This document shows positions 35,875 to 46,085 of a DNA stretch of 64,000 bases, in pieces; positions within the stretch are counted from its first letter, which is position 1, and every line of letters starts with the position of its first letter. The notes below the pieces were generated by a model. That model was not told the origin of the DNA. It was given only the letters and a program-made list of their open reading frames with translations, and searched no databases. The translations under genes and the position numbers were made by a program. The DNA comes from Pedobacter sp. Bi126 (GTDB lineage: Bacteria; Bacteroidota; Bacteroidia; Sphingobacteriales; Sphingobacteriaceae), in contig NZ_CAKKMS010000003.1 in NCBI RefSeq assembly GCF_918698245.1, positions 124,001 to 188,000 of the forward strand, in the 5' to 3' direction.

Positions 35875-36333
35875 ATGAATTCGGTTTTAGACAAAAAGAA
35901 CGAGATCCTTCAGCTGGTTAATCAGGCGATGACCGATTTCGAAAATATTCCGGATGAGGCCTGGAATAATAAACCGCAACCTTTAAAATGGTCTAAAAAA
36001 GAACTGTTGGGTCATTTGGTAGATAGTGCAGTTAACAACATCCGTCGTTTGGTTGTTGGACAATACGAACAAGGGGTTAAAATTATTTATCATCAGGATG
36101 AATGGGTAAACTACCAAAACTACCAGGAGGCAGCTATTGCGGAAGTTATAATGCTCTGGAAGTTATTAAACCATCAGATTAGCCGGGTAATTGAAAATAT
36201 TCCAGAGGAAAAGCTTCAAAATACCTGCGACACAGGAAAAGGGAAAATAGAAATGCACACCCTTTCTTTTTTTATCGATGATTACTTAGTGCATTTGAAA
36301 TATCATTTAAACCAAATAACGCTTAACAAATAG
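35875..36333 (+). CDS. DinB-like four-helix protein within the thr operon
   Basis: 152 residues. A DinB/YfiT-type helical bundle: WNNKPQPLKWSKKELLGHLVDSAVNNIRR near residues 28-56 (shown in part), plus YLVHLKYHLNQI at the end. The histidines in HLVDSA, HQI and HLKYHL are placed as metal ligands of the family. DinB-fold enzymes use such metal sites for thiol chemistry, but the substrate here is unknown. It sits 4 bases after thrA and 15 bases before thrB, so it is co-transcribed and may be a passenger or a real accessory. Confidence 0.85.
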   Translation: MNSVLDKKNEILQLVNQAMTDFENIPDEAWNNKPQPLKWSKKELLGHLVDSAVNNIRRLVVGQYEQGVKIIYHQDEWVNYQNYQEAAIAEVIMLWKLLNHQISRVIENIPEEKLQNTCDTGKGKIEMHTLSFFIDDYLVHLKYHLNQITLNK

Positions 36334-36348
36334 CTAAGCCAATTAATA

Positions 36349-37284
36349 ATGAAAAATAGTATAAAAGTTTTCGCTCCGGCAACCGTTGCAAACGTAGTTT
36401 GTGGTTTCGATGTACTGGGTTTCGCTGTAAACGAACCTGGTGATGAAGTTGAAATGCGATTTACCGATACACCTGGTGTGGTGATCAAAAGAATTACTGG
36501 CGATGATGGCCGTTTGCCTTTAGATGCAGCAAAAAATACCGTAAGTGCCAGTGTTCAACATTATTTAAAGCATATAAACCGTTTGGATGTTGGTGTAGAA
36601 ATTGAACTGCACAAGAAAATGCCTATTGGTAGTGGATTGGGCTCAAGCTCGGCCAGTACAGTAGCTGGTTTGTTTGCCATTAACAAATTAATGGGCGATT
36701 TATTGAGCACCAAAGAGCTGGTTCCTTTTGCCATGAAAGGCGAAGAACTTGCCTGTGGTTATGGCCATGCCGATAACGTTGCCCCTGCATTGTTGGGTGG
36801 TTTTGTACTGGTGAGAAGTTACGAACCGCTTGATGTGATTTCTTTACCTACGCCTGCTGGCATGTATGCGGCAATTGTTTATCCAGAAGTGGATGTGCCG
36901 ACCAAAGATGCACGCCAAATGATCCGTAGTAAAGTAGCATTAAAAGATGCGGTTACCCAGTGGGGAAATGTTGCAGGTTTGGTGAGTGGATTGTTCATGA
37001 ATGATTTTGATTTAATCGGAAGAAGCATGAAAGATGTTCTGGTAGAACCAACACGTTCGATCTTAATACCTGGTTTTGAAGAAATGAGAAAACTGGCGAT
37101 GGAGAACGGCGCAATCGGCTTCGGAATTTCAGGTTCAGGCCCATCTGTTTTCGCATTAACCCAAGATGAAGAAACAGCCAGAAAAATAACAAAATCGCAA
37201 CAGCAACATTTACATAAAATAAATATTAACAGCAAAGCTTTCGTATCTCCGGTTAACGCTGAAGGACCGAGAGTAATTTCTTAA
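36349..37284 (+). CDS. thrB: Homoserine kinase (GHMP family)
   Basis: 311 residues. It phosphorylates homoserine with ATP. GHMP-kinase motifs: KVFAPATVANVVCGFDVLGFAV at the start, the ATP loop KKMPIGSGLGSSSAST (residues ~89-104) and GAIGFGISGSGPSVFAL in the C-terminal third. The gene order thrA-(DinB)-thrB-thrC places it in threonine synthesis. Confidence 0.96.
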   Translation: MKNSIKVFAPATVANVVCGFDVLGFAVNEPGDEVEMRFTDTPGVVIKRITGDDGRLPLDAAKNTVSASVQHYLKHINRLDVGVEIELHKKMPIGSGLGSSSASTVAGLFAINKLMGDLLSTKELVPFAMKGEELACGYGHADNVAPALLGGFVLVRSYEPLDVISLPTPAGMYAAIVYPEVDVPTKDARQMIRSKVALKDAVTQWGNVAGLVSGLFMNDFDLIGRSMKDVLVEPTRSILIPGFEEMRKLAMENGAIGFGISGSGPSVFALTQDEETARKITKSQQQHLHKININSKAFVSPVNAEGPRVIS

Positions 37285-37289
37285 GGCTG

Positions 37290-37366
37290 GAAGGTAGAAG
37301 GCTTAAGGCGTAGGATTGTACTCTGCGCCATAACCCTAAACCCTACACCCTAAACCCTAAACCTTA
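37290..37366. repeat. Heptad dyad repeat between thrB and thrC (CCCTAAA words)
   Basis: The left arm is built of AAGGnnn words. The right arm has ACCCTAA, ACCCTAC, ACCCTAA, ACCCTAA, ACCTTAA. It looks like a plant-type telomere repeat only by chance; it is one of the 7-bp class elements. Confidence 0.85.
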
Positions 37367-37368
37367 AA

Positions 37369-38676
37369 ATGAAACTATACTCAACCAACAATAAAGATCT
37401 ACGTGTTTCTTTCAAAGAAGCAGTTTTTAACAGCATGCCGCAGGATAAAGGCTTATATATGCCTGTTGAAATTCCACAGCTTGACCCCGAATTCATCCAG
37501 AATATAGAAAAATATTCTCTGCCTGAAATTGCTTACAAGGTAGCCTCAACTTTATTAAAAGAAGAGATCCCTTCAGATGATTTAAAAGCTTTAATTGATG
37601 ATGCTATTAATTTTGAAGCTCCGGCTGTTAAATTAGATGACAAAACCTTTGTGCTCGAATTGTTCCATGGTCCGTCTTTGGCCTTTAAAGATTTCGGCGC
37701 TCGTTTTATGAGTCGTGTGATGGCTTATTTCTTAAAAGACGGCGAACAACTTTTAGATGTTCTGGTTGCCACTTCTGGCGATACCGGTGGCGCAGTGGCT
37801 TTGGGTTTCTTGGGGGTGCCGAACACCAGAGTAACTATTCTATATCCAGAGGGAAAAGTGAGCCCGATACAGGAACTGCAGTTAACCACCAACGGCGAAA
37901 ACATCAGAGCCGTTGAAGTCAAAGGTACTTTTGATGACTGCCAGACTTTGGTTAAACAAGCTTTTGCGGATGATGAGTTGAATGCAAAATTCAGATTGAC
38001 TTCTGCCAATTCGATTAATATTTCGCGATTAATTCCGCAAACATTTTATTATTTCAATACTTACGCCCAACTGAAAAAGCAAGGTTTTAAAGACGTGGTG
38101 TTTTCAGTACCAAGTGGAAATTTCGGAAATATTGGTGCAGGTTTACTGGCCTATAAATTAGGATTACCTGTTAAACAGTTTATCGCTGCTACTAATGTTA
38201 ACGATACCGTTCCACGCTTTTTAGACAGTGGCGTATATGAAACGAAACCATCTACACAAACCTACTCGAACGCGATGGATGTAGGTGCACCAAGCAATTG
38301 GGTACGCATTATGGATCTGTTTAATCAGGATGTAGAAGCCATCAAAAAGGTGGTTACCTCTTATCGTTTTACTGATGATGAAACATTGAAAGGGATCAAA
38401 GAAATTGACAGCAAGTTAAACTATGTAGCTTGTCCGCATACTGCGATTGCCTATTTAGCAGTTGAAAAATACAGGAACGAAAATCCTGCAGACGAAAGTG
38501 CCGCAGTTTTCTTATCTACAGCACATGCTTGTAAGTTCCCTGATATTTTCCCTGCAGATATTGCGGCTAAAATCGAAATCCCTGAACAGGTAAAAGCTTT
38601 AGAAAGTAAACCAAAACATGCTGATCAGTTAAGTGTGGATTTTGAAGGGTTTAAAAGTTATTTGCTTAAAGGATAG
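37369..38676 (+). CDS. thrC: Threonine synthase
   Basis: 435 residues, PLP-dependent; converts phosphohomoserine to threonine. Motifs: HGPSLAFKDFGARFM with the PLP lysine (residue ~107), ATSGDTGGAVALGF, SVPSGNFGNIGAG and CPHTAIAYLA. Last gene of the operon, separated from thrB by a heptad repeat. The ATG follows directly on the repeat. Confidence 0.97.
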   Translation: MKLYSTNNKDLRVSFKEAVFNSMPQDKGLYMPVEIPQLDPEFIQNIEKYSLPEIAYKVASTLLKEEIPSDDLKALIDDAINFEAPAVKLDDKTFVLELFHGPSLAFKDFGARFMSRVMAYFLKDGEQLLDVLVATSGDTGGAVALGFLGVPNTRVTILYPEGKVSPIQELQLTTNGENIRAVEVKGTFDDCQTLVKQAFADDELNAKFRLTSANSINISRLIPQTFYYFNTYAQLKKQGFKDVVFSVPSGNFGNIGAGLLAYKLGLPVKQFIAATNVNDTVPRFLDSGVYETKPSTQTYSNAMDVGAPSNWVRIMDLFNQDVEAIKKVVTSYRFTDDETLKGIKEIDSKLNYVACPHTAIAYLAVEKYRNENPADESAAVFLSTAHACKFPDIFPADIAAKIEIPEQVKALESKPKHADQLSVDFEGFKSYLLKG

Positions 38677-38707
38677 TAAGTAAAAATATACTTCTATTTC
38701 GAAAGTT

Positions 38708-38736
38708 CGTCATTCCCGCACAGGCGGGGAATGACG
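38708..38736. repeat. Short GC-rich palindrome
   Basis: CGTCATTCCC-GCACAGGC-GGGAATGACG, perfect 10-bp arms. It lies after thrC with no T-run directly attached, so it is more likely a repeat (CGTCAT/ATGACG ends shared with the family A and B elements) than a simple terminator. Confidence 0.7.
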
Positions 38737-38835
38737 AATCTATAAAACAATGTTCCCTATTTCATACTTCTCTGTGCATTCCTTTTTAAGTACTTCGAAC
38801 AGTAAATACCGGACCAACTTAAAAAAAACAGAGAA

Positions 38836-38862
38836 TAAAAAATCCCGACTTTCATCGGGATT
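38836..38862 (-). terminator. Terminator of the S74-like gene
   Basis: AATCCCGA / TCGGGATT with a 6-base loop and T-run on the leftward strand. Same TCCCGA core as the gldJ terminator and the thr attenuator. Confidence 0.8.
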
Positions 38863-38867
38863 CATTT

Positions 38868-39281
38868 TTACTTAGTGCTTTGCGATTTTAGCGTTTTCAG
38901 CTCGCGTTGCAGGGCTTCAATCTGTTGCTGTTGCTCCTTTATACTGGCAACCAAAAGCGGGACTAAACTTTCGTAATCTACCTTGGTAATAGTAGCATTT
39001 CTAAATGCGTTTTTACCTGATGCATAACTTTTTGCCTGTACTGAAACAATTTCAGGAACAGCTGTTTTAGCTTCAGTACCTACAAAACCATACTGCGGTT
39101 TGGCGGATAGCTTTAGTTTTTCTGCCCAGGTTTTATCATAATTAAAACTTACCGGTTGTAGCTTAGTTACCTGAATAAGGGCATTTTCTACCGGCTTAAC
39201 ATTATTTTGCACAACTTCTTGTGCACTGATTTTTAAAGAAGCAGCGATTAATAACACTGCAAATGAAATTGCTCGTTTCAT
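38868..39281 (-). CDS. Secreted protein with S74/tail-fibre chaperone-like domain
   Basis: 137 residues. Signal peptide (residues 1-20, ending ISAQ). The rest resembles the intramolecular chaperone (peptidase S74) module without the upstream fibre: LQPVSFNYDKTW, YGFVGTEAKTAVPEIV, VDYESLVPLLVASIKEQQQQIEALQREL, ending in a coiled coil. In phage and bacterial fibres this module trims itself. Here the protein is a stand-alone module, common in Bacteroidota, of unknown function. Confidence 0.8.
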   Translation of the reverse strand: MKRAISFAVLLIAASLKISAQEVVQNNVKPVENALIQVTKLQPVSFNYDKTWAEKLKLSAKPQYGFVGTEAKTAVPEIVSVQAKSYASGKNAFRNATITKVDYESLVPLLVASIKEQQQQIEALQRELKTLKSQSTK

Positions 39282-39356
39282 ATGTATTATTTTGAAATTT
39301 TAAAATAGACTGTTTGTTCTACAGGATCTGCAGAAAAAATAAACACAAAAATAAGT

Positions 39357-39659
39357 TTATATGGAGGGTGGTGGGGTTAAAACTTCAGGGAAGTAGGCCA
39401 ATTGAAGAGAATAATCAGGAATAACCAACTTTTTTGAAGTTTGAAGTGGAAAATATAACGCTCCATGAAATGCGATCTGTTGCACCGCATATTCGGTTTC
39501 TACTTTCTTTTCTTCTTTCTCTGTTGCGTCATCGTTTGTAGATAAAACTTCAACATTATTGGTAGAATAGCTTAAATACGAAACCGCATGACTTACTTTT
39601 AAGAAAAAAGCTATCGCAATGCAGGCAATAAGTACATATTTAAGGCCATCTAATTTCAT
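39357..39659 (-). CDS. Hypothetical membrane-anchored or secreted peptide
   Basis: 100 residues. A hydrophobic N-terminus (residues ~6-26, VLIACIAIAFFLKV) is followed by a charged stretch (DDATEKEEKKVE) and a C-terminus ending LTPPPSI. No family recognised. It lies between the PLP decarboxylase and the S74-like gene with about 45 and 75 bases of spacer. Confidence 0.5.
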   Translation of the reverse strand: MKLDGLKYVLIACIAIAFFLKVSHAVSYLSYSTNNVEVLSTNDDATEKEEKKVETEYAVQQIAFHGALYFPLQTSKKLVIPDYSLQLAYFPEVLTPPPSI

Positions 39660-39704
39660 CGGTACAAAGATAAACGCTACAGCATTAAAACAATAATTTT
39701 AAGG

Positions 39705-41096
39705 TTAAAGTTCTGTAAGAATTTTAAGCATAACTGTCGTAGCCAACTCAACATCAGCGGCTGAGGTCCGCCAGTTTACAAAAGCAGCACGTATTCCTTT
39801 CTTCCCGTTATAAAATGTAGGGGTCATAAAAACTTTTCCGCCCGCGTTTAACTTATTCAGGAATGTTGCAACTAAACTTTCATCTGTCAACGAAAAACAA
39901 ACGGTATTTAGACGTACAGGTGCCAAGAGTTCAAAATTTGGATTTTCATTAATAAAATCTGCAAACTGTAAAGCCACTTCAACATTGCTTTCCACAATTT
40001 TTTGATAACCTTGTTTTCCATAGCTAGTTAAGGTAAACCATGCAGGTAAGGCCTTTAAACGGCGGGAATTTTCCGGCAAAAAATTTAAGTAGCTGAAATT
40101 TTCCATCGGATTGCCCAAATAAGCTGCATTAGAATTTTGAAAAGTTTCTACCTGCAACAATTGATGTTTTTCTTTCACGAAAAACACCGCGCTTTCGTAA
40201 GGTACGTTTAGCCATTTGTGGCAATCTATCGTAATACTGTCGGCATGCTCCCATCCTTTAACCAAATGATTATATTTTGGCGAACAAGCGGCAAAGCCAC
40301 CAAAGGCTGCATCGATATGCCACCAGAAATTATATTTTTCTTTTAAGGTATTAATGGCTTCAAAATCATCAAAATCAACCGTATTTACCGTCCCGGCACT
40401 GGAAATCAGAATAAAAGGTTCGCCATTTAAGGCTTGTATTTTTAGTTCAAGGTCGGCAACATCTAGCGCTTCGCGGTTGCCCTGCATTACGTTTACCTGA
40501 ATAAAATTGCCACTCCCCAAGCCAAGCATCGATAAGGATTTTATGGCTGATGAGTGCGGTGTAGCCGACAGTACTTTTACAGTACCGGATATACCTTCTC
40601 TGGCAAAATCTTTCCCAAATTGTTTGCCAATCCATTGCCTGGCAACAGCTAGACAGGTAAAATTAGATAAGGTTGCACCTGTTACAAAACCACCAAAAAA
40701 ATCTTTGGGCAGGTTAAACAATGAAAGTAATAACTGGATGGTTTCGAGTTCGATGATAGCCGAAATGTCGCCGTTACCTTTTGCGTTTTGCGTGTTTTGA
40801 TCGTAGATAGTCGACAGCCAATCGCCAGCAATGGCGGCAGGTGTAGTACCTCCGGTTACGAAACCCCAGTACCTTGGACCAGACGAGGCCACCATAATGG
40901 GTTCAAAACGTTGATTAAATTGTTTTAAGGCTTCAAGTGTACCAAAACCCTGCTCACTTAAATCCCAAACAATCTCTGCTTCAGCAGAACTGGCCGTAGG
41001 CCGTTCATGAATTTGGTTTAAATAATCTATTCCCTGTTGTTTAACCTCTGTTAGGATGGCATCAAGGTTTTGTTGGTCGATATTTAGATTATTCAT
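39705..41096 (-). CDS. PLP-dependent group II amino acid decarboxylase-like protein
   Basis: 463 residues of the aspartate-aminotransferase fold. Motifs: PRYWGFVTGGTTPAAIAGDWL, FVTGATLSNFTCLAVAR, WHIDAAFGGFA and SITIDCHKWLNVPYESA, where the His-Lys carries the PLP. Relatives include aromatic-L-amino-acid, tyrosine and glutamate decarboxylases. The substrate cannot be read from sequence. It is not adjacent to histidine decarboxylase (50686-51819), so the two need not share a pathway. Confidence 0.85.
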   Translation of the reverse strand: MNNLNIDQQNLDAILTEVKQQGIDYLNQIHERPTASSAEAEIVWDLSEQGFGTLEALKQFNQRFEPIMVASSGPRYWGFVTGGTTPAAIAGDWLSTIYDQNTQNAKGNGDISAIIELETIQLLLSLFNLPKDFFGGFVTGATLSNFTCLAVARQWIGKQFGKDFAREGISGTVKVLSATPHSSAIKSLSMLGLGSGNFIQVNVMQGNREALDVADLELKIQALNGEPFILISSAGTVNTVDFDDFEAINTLKEKYNFWWHIDAAFGGFAACSPKYNHLVKGWEHADSITIDCHKWLNVPYESAVFFVKEKHQLLQVETFQNSNAAYLGNPMENFSYLNFLPENSRRLKALPAWFTLTSYGKQGYQKIVESNVEVALQFADFINENPNFELLAPVRLNTVCFSLTDESLVATFLNKLNAGGKVFMTPTFYNGKKGIRAAFVNWRTSAADVELATTVMLKILTEL

Positions 41097-41124
41097 GATG
41101 ATAATTTAAGTAATAAAGAAAATA

Positions 41125-41260
41125 CGTCATTGCGAGGCACGAAGCAATCCTAAAGCGCTAGGTTAATTAGCGATCGTTGTAGGATTATTCATTTTGCAGT
41201 TGTTTTTAAAGGCATTCATGAGCTCACTTCGTTCGGTTATCTTCGTGCCTCCCAATGACG
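41125..41260. repeat. Palindromic repeat, family A, with long centre
   Basis: Left arm CGTCATTGCGAGGCACGAAG; right arm CTTCGTGCCTCCCAATGACG. The ~95-base centre differs from other copies and contains no gene. Confidence 0.75.
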
Positions 41261-41271
41261 ATGCTTTTTGA

Positions 41272-42225
41272 TTAAAAAATAGCTTTCGCAATCTTTTTGG
41301 TTTGCTCGGGGCGGCCCATGGTATAAAAGTGTAGTACTGGGGCACCAAAATCAATCAATTCTTTACATTGTTTAATCATCGCTTCGGTACCAATTTCTTT
41401 TGCCTCGTTGTTATTTTTAGCGTGCGCTAGCGCATCCGTTAATTCATCAGGCAAATCAATGTGAAAAATCTTAGGTAGTACATTTAACTGCGATAAGGTA
41501 CTTATAGGTTTTAAACCTGGTATAATTGGAATATGGATATCGTTTTCCCTGCATTTCTTTACAAAGTCGAAATACTTCTGGTTATCGAAGAACATCTGCG
41601 TAACAATAAACTCTGCTCCTGCTTCAACTTTCTTTTTCAGGTATTTGAAATCGGTACTCATGTTAGGCGCTTCGAAATGTTTTTCAGGATAGCCAGCCAC
41701 GCCGATACAGAAATCGCTTTTAAAGGTTTCTACATCTTCGTGGAGAAATTTACCTTCGTTATGGTTCTTAATGTGCTCGATCAAATCTGTAGCATAACAA
41801 TGTCCGCCAGGAGTTGGCACGAAATTCCCATCTGCCTTACGTGCATCGCCCCGCAAAGCCAACACGTTATCGATTCCCAAAAATTGTAAATCGATCAATG
41901 CATTTTCAGTTTCTTCCTTGGTAAATCCACCGCAAATGAGATGTGGAACGGCATCGACCTTATATTTATGGATAATAGCCGCACAAATGGCTATGGTTCC
42001 CGGACGCTTGCGATACGAAACCTTTTGGAGCAAACCATTGGCCTGTTCTTTATAAATGTAATCCTCGCGGAGCGAAGTTACATCGATAAAAGGAGGATTA
42101 AACTCTAATAATGGCTCTATCGCATCATAAATCCATTGTATACTTTGCCCTTTAATAGGCGGCAATAGTTCAAAAGAGAACAAGGTTTTACCCTTTGCGT
42201 TTTTTATATGGTCTGTAATCTTCAT
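41272..42225 (-). CDS. metF: Methylenetetrahydrofolate reductase
   Basis: 317 residues; reduces 5,10-methylene-THF to 5-methyl-THF, the methyl donor for MetH. Motifs: SFELLPPIKG near the start, DVTSLR, ALRGDARKADG, GVAGYPEKH and FIVTQMFFDNQKYFDFV. Located 145 bases downstream of metH in the same direction, across a palindromic repeat. The two enzymes act in sequence. Confidence 0.96.
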   Translation of the reverse strand: MKITDHIKNAKGKTLFSFELLPPIKGQSIQWIYDAIEPLLEFNPPFIDVTSLREDYIYKEQANGLLQKVSYRKRPGTIAICAAIIHKYKVDAVPHLICGGFTKEETENALIDLQFLGIDNVLALRGDARKADGNFVPTPGGHCYATDLIEHIKNHNEGKFLHEDVETFKSDFCIGVAGYPEKHFEAPNMSTDFKYLKKKVEAGAEFIVTQMFFDNQKYFDFVKKCRENDIHIPIIPGLKPISTLSQLNVLPKIFHIDLPDELTDALAHAKNNNEAKEIGTEAMIKQCKELIDFGAPVLHFYTMGRPEQTKKIAKAIF

Positions 42226-42239
42226 AACCTATTTCTGGG

Positions 42240-42358
42240 TGTCATGCTGAGTGCTAACGAGCATCTCTAACATTGTAGCAGTTCTTATTTCTGACGACTG
42301 CAAACATCAAAATTATATGTTCATCGTTTTGAGATCCTTCGCTTCACTCAGGATGACA
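42240..42358. repeat. Palindromic repeat, family B, between metH and metF
   Basis: Left TGTCATGCTGAGTG..GAGCATCTC; right GAGATCCTTC..CACTCAGGATGACA, an imperfect inverted repeat of about 119 bp. Possible effect on metF expression is unknown. Confidence 0.75.
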
Positions 42359-42369
42359 AATCGACAATA

Positions 42370-45300
42370 TTAATAAGCTAAATTTGGACTTAACCACCGC
42401 TCCACTTCTTCAACCGGCATATTCTTTCTGATGGCGTAATCTTCAATCTGATCTTTGGTGATTTTTCCTAATCCAAAATACCTCGAATCAGGGTGCGCGA
42501 AATAAAACCCACTTACCGCTGCTGTTGGATACATGGCATAACTTTCAGTTAAGTGCAATCCAATTTTATTCTCCGCATCAAGCAATTGGAATAAAGTTCC
42601 TTTTTCGGTGTGTTCCGGACAGGCAGGATAACCTGGTGCGGGACGAATACCTGCGTATTCTTCTTTAATCAATTCCTGGTTGCTCAGGTTTTCATCTTGT
42701 GCATACCCCCAGTATTCTTTACGCACACGTTCGTGCAAGCGTTCTGCGAAAGCTTCAGCTAAACGATCGGCCAATGCTTTAGCCATGATACTGTTGTAAT
42801 CATCGTAATTGGATTCGAACTCATTTACCAGTTCATCAATCCCGATACCTGCGGTTACGGCAAAACCACCAAAATAATCCTGAATACCACTTTCTTTCGG
42901 TGCAATAAAATCAGACAAAGCATAATAAGGCTGCCCATCTACTTTTTCGGCCTGCTGACGGAGGGTGTGGATTTTGACTAGTTTGGAGTTTGGAGTTTGG
43001 AGTTTAGAGTCTCCCAACTCATCACTCTCAACTCTCAACTCGATGTCGTCTCCTACCGCATTTGCTGGCCAGAAACCGATTACGGCTCTTGCTGTTAACA
43101 GTTTTTCGTCGAGGATGCGTTTTAATAAAGTCTGTGCATCATCAAAAAGCTTCTTCGCTTCGTCACCTACATTTTTATCGTCGAAAATTTTCGGATAACT
43201 GCCACGGAGCTCCCAGGTATGGAAAAACGGCGTCCAATCGATATAGGGAACCAATTCTTCTAATGGGTAATTATCAAAAACCCTTGTGCCTGTAAATTCC
43301 GGAACGGGTAGGTTTGGTTGAAAATCGATTTTAAATTTATTTGCACGCGCTTCTTCTAAGGTTTTAAAACGTTTATCCGATCGCTTATTTAAATGCGCTT
43401 CACGTGCTTTATCATATTCGGCCCTGATACCTGCGATGTACTCATCTCTTGTATCTGGATTCATCAAGGTGCTGCAAACGGTAACACTTCTGGAAGCATC
43501 CAATACGTGGATAGCAGGTCCTGAATAATTTGGCGCTACTTTTACAGCAGCATGGATTCTTGAAGTAGTGGCCCCACCGATAATTAATGGAATGGTAAAA
43601 CCTTCGCGCTCCATTTCTTTGGCAAAGTGAACCATTTCATCCAATGATGGTGTAATCAATCCACTTAAACCAATAATATCCGCTTTTATTTCTTTGGCTT
43701 TTTTGATGATTTCCTGCGCAGGAACCATCACGCCCATATCAACAATTTCGAAGTTATTACAAGCCAATACTACGCCTACAATATTTTTTCCAATATCGTG
43801 CACATCACCTTTTACGGTGGCCATTAAAACTCTTCCTGCAGATGAACTTTGATCCTGATCGGGATTATCCAGCTTCTCCTGTTCAATAAATGGCAATAAA
43901 TAGGCTACAGCTTTTTTCATTACCCTTGCCGATTTTACCACCTGAGGCAGGAACATTTTGCCGGCTCCGAATAGATCCCCAACAATGTTCATCCCGTCCA
44001 TCAATGGCCCTTCGATTACCTGAATCGGTCGGGCATATTTTTGTCTGGCTTCTTCCACATCATCATCCAGGTATTCTACAATTCCCTTTACTAAAGAATG
44101 AGATAACCGCTCTTCAACAGCGCCTTTTCTCCACTCTTCATCTTTAACCACCTCTTTACCTTTCGATTTTACGGTATCGGCATATTCTACCAAACGTTCT
44201 GTAGCATCGTCTCTTCGGTTTAAGAGTACATCCTCTACCCTTTCTAACAATTCGGGTGGAATTTCCTGATAAACCTCTAACATCCCTGCATTTACGATTC
44301 CCATGTCTAAACCAGCCTGAATGGCGTGATAAAGGAATGCGGAGTGCATGGCTTCGCGAACGGTGTTATTCCCCCTGAAAGAGAAAGAAATATTGGAAAC
44401 CCCACCGCTCACTTTAGCATGAGGTAGGTTTTCTTTGATCCAGCGGGTGGCATTTATAAAATCGACAGCATAATTATTATGCTCTTCTAATCCGGTTGCA
44501 ACGGTTAAAATGTTCGGATCGAAAATAATATCCTCTGGCGGGAAACCAATTTCGTGCACCAGAATATCGTAACTTCTTTTACAGATTTCTTTTCTGCGCT
44601 CGTAATTATCGGCCTGTCCCTGCTCATCAAAAGCCATTACTACTACCGCAGCACCGTATTGCATAATTTTGCGTGCACTTTCGCGGAATTTCTCCTCCCC
44701 TTCTTTTAGTGAAATAGAGTTTACAATTCCTTTTCCCTGCAAACATTTTAAGCCATTTTCAATAACCGACCATTTGGATGAATCGACCATGATTGGCAAT
44801 TTGGCAATATCAGGTTCAGAGGCAATGAGATTTAAGAATTTGGTCATGGCTGCTTCCGAATCCAACATTCCCTCATCCATGTTCACATCAATTATCTGCG
44901 CACCGCCTTCAACCTGTTGCAGGGCAACGGCCAGTGCAGCTTCGTAATCGCCACCCAAAATCAGTTTAGAGAATTTGGGAGATCCGGTAATATTTGTTCT
45001 TTCACCAATATTTACAAAAATGCTTTCTGGAGTGATGGTTACGGGTTCCAATCCGCTTAAACGCATATAAGGTTCAAGAACCGGTATTTTCCGCGGCTCA
45101 GCTTTTCGCGCATTTTTGGCAATACAGCCAATATGCTCTGGTGTGGTACCACAACAGCCACCCACAATATTCACAAAACCAGATGCAATAAAGTCATCAA
45201 CCAAATGTGCCGTTTCATGTGGCTGTTCATCATAAGCGCCAAACTCGTTTGGTAAACCTGCATTTGGATAGGCCGAAACATAACAGCCTGCTTTTGCTGC

Positions 45301-46068
45301 AAGTTCCTCAATATGCGGACGCATTTCTTTAGCACCCAAAGCACAGTTAAAACCGATACTTAATGGTTTTGCATGCATTACAGAGTTTAAAAAAGCTTCG
45401 GCAGTTTGACCTGAAAGTGTTCTTCCGGAGGCATCGGTAATGGTACCAGAAATCATGATCTCCAGTTTACGGCCAATTACCTCTTCATATTTTTTTATGG
45501 CTACAATAGCCACTTTAGCATTTAAAGTATCGAAAATGGTTTCGATTAATAATACATCAGAACCACCATCTACCAAACCACGCACCTGCTCATAATAAGC
45601 TGCTTCAAGCTCATCAAAATAGACTGCCCTAAAACCAGGATCGTTTACATTCGGCGACATGGAAAGGGTACGGTTGGTTGGGCCAATAGCACCGGCCACA
45701 AAACATTTACGGTCTGGATTTGCAGCCATGAACTCATTTACGGCTTCCTTTGCCACCCGCGCACCTTCAAAACTCATTTCGTAAGAAAGGTCTTCCATCT
45801 GGTAATCGGCCATGGAAATGCGCTGTGTACTGAACGTGTTGGTTTCGATAATATCGGCACCAGCGGCCAGGTACTCCAGGTGTATGGTTTTAATAATATC
45901 CGGACGTGTGATGTTGAGCAAATCATTATTGCCTTTTACATCACAGGGATGGTTTTTAAATCGCTCCCCTCTAAAATCTTCTTCGGTTAAGGTATATCGC
46001 TGAATCATGGTACCCATTGCACCATCAATCACCAAAATACGTTTTTCTAATTCTTCTCTTATGCTCAT
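42370..46068 (-). CDS. metH: Cobalamin-dependent methionine synthase
   Basis: 1232 residues, full length. Domains in order: homocysteine methyl-acceptor with zinc cysteines ([16 protein letters not shown]; residues ~1-325), pterin-binding (~345-620; [14 protein letters not shown]), cobalamin cap, cobalamin-binding with [14 protein letters not shown], and reactivation domain (~900-1232; [14 protein letters not shown]). Residues ~1009-1030 lie between VGDDIE and LRQQAEK of the reactivation domain. They are encoded by a 66-bp heptad repeat (42978-43043) and read in frame, lengthening a loop that is about nine residues shorter in the E. coli enzyme. No cobalamin riboswitch was recognised upstream. 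Confidence 0.97.
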   Translation of the reverse strand: MSIREELEKRILVIDGAMGTMIQRYTLTEEDFRGERFKNHPCDVKGNNDLLNITRPDIIKTIHLEYLAAGADIIETNTFSTQRISMADYQMEDLSYEMSFEGARVAKEAVNEFMAANPDRKCFVAGAIGPTNRTLSMSPNVNDPGFRAVYFDELEAAYYEQVRGLVDGGSDVLLIETIFDTLNAKVAIVAIKKYEEVIGRKLEIMISGTITDASGRTLSGQTAEAFLNSVMHAKPLSIGFNCALGAKEMRPHIEELAAKAGCYVSAYPNAGLPNEFGAYDEQPHETAHLVDDFIASGFVNIVGGCCGTTPEHIGCIAKNARKAEPRKIPVLEPYMRLSGLEPVTITPESIFVNIGERTNITGSPKFSKLILGGDYEAALAVALQQVEGGAQIIDVNMDEGMLDSEAAMTKFLNLIASEPDIAKLPIMVDSSKWSVIENGLKCLQGKGIVNSISLKEGEEKFRESARKIMQYGAAVVVMAFDEQGQADNYERRKEICKRSYDILVHEIGFPPEDIIFDPNILTVATGLEEHNNYAVDFINATRWIKENLPHAKVSGGVSNISFSFRGNNTVREAMHSAFLYHAIQAGLDMGIVNAGMLEVYQEIPPELLERVEDVLLNRRDDATERLVEYADTVKSKGKEVVKDEEWRKGAVEERLSHSLVKGIVEYLDDDVEEARQKYARPIQVIEGPLMDGMNIVGDLFGAGKMFLPQVVKSARVMKKAVAYLLPFIEQEKLDNPDQDQSSSAGRVLMATVKGDVHDIGKNIVGVVLACNNFEIVDMGVMVPAQEIIKKAKEIKADIIGLSGLITPSLDEMVHFAKEMEREGFTIPLIIGGATTSRIHAAVKVAPNYSGPAIHVLDASRSVTVCSTLMNPDTRDEYIAGIRAEYDKAREAHLNKRSDKRFKTLEEARANKFKIDFQPNLPVPEFTGTRVFDNYPLEELVPYIDWTPFFHTWELRGSYPKIFDDKNVGDEAKKLFDDAQTLLKRILDEKLLTARAVIGFWPANAVGDDIELRVESDELGDSKLQTPNSKLVKIHTLRQQAEKVDGQPYYALSDFIAPKESGIQDYFGGFAVTAGIGIDELVNEFESNYDDYNSIMAKALADRLAEAFAERLHERVRKEYWGYAQDENLSNQELIKEEYAGIRPAPGYPACPEHTEKGTLFQLLDAENKIGLHLTESYAMYPTAAVSGFYFAHPDSRYFGLGKITKDQIEDYAIRKNMPVEEVERWLSPNLAY
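42978..43043. repeat. Heptad dyad repeat inside metH coding sequence
   Basis: Forward-strand words AGTTTGG x3, AGTTTAG, then the inverse words CAACTCA, TCACTCT, CAACTCT, CAACTCG. It has the intergenic element structure, but lies in frame in metH without a stop and encodes a hydrophilic peptide ([20 protein letters not shown]). Confidence 0.88.
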
Positions 46069-46085
46069 CTGTTGTTATTAGTAAC

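Noticed and set aside
37331..37366. CCCTAAA repeats resembling plant telomere sequence
   Set aside because: Only about five copies, degenerate, inside an operon, and explained by the general heptad repeat class.
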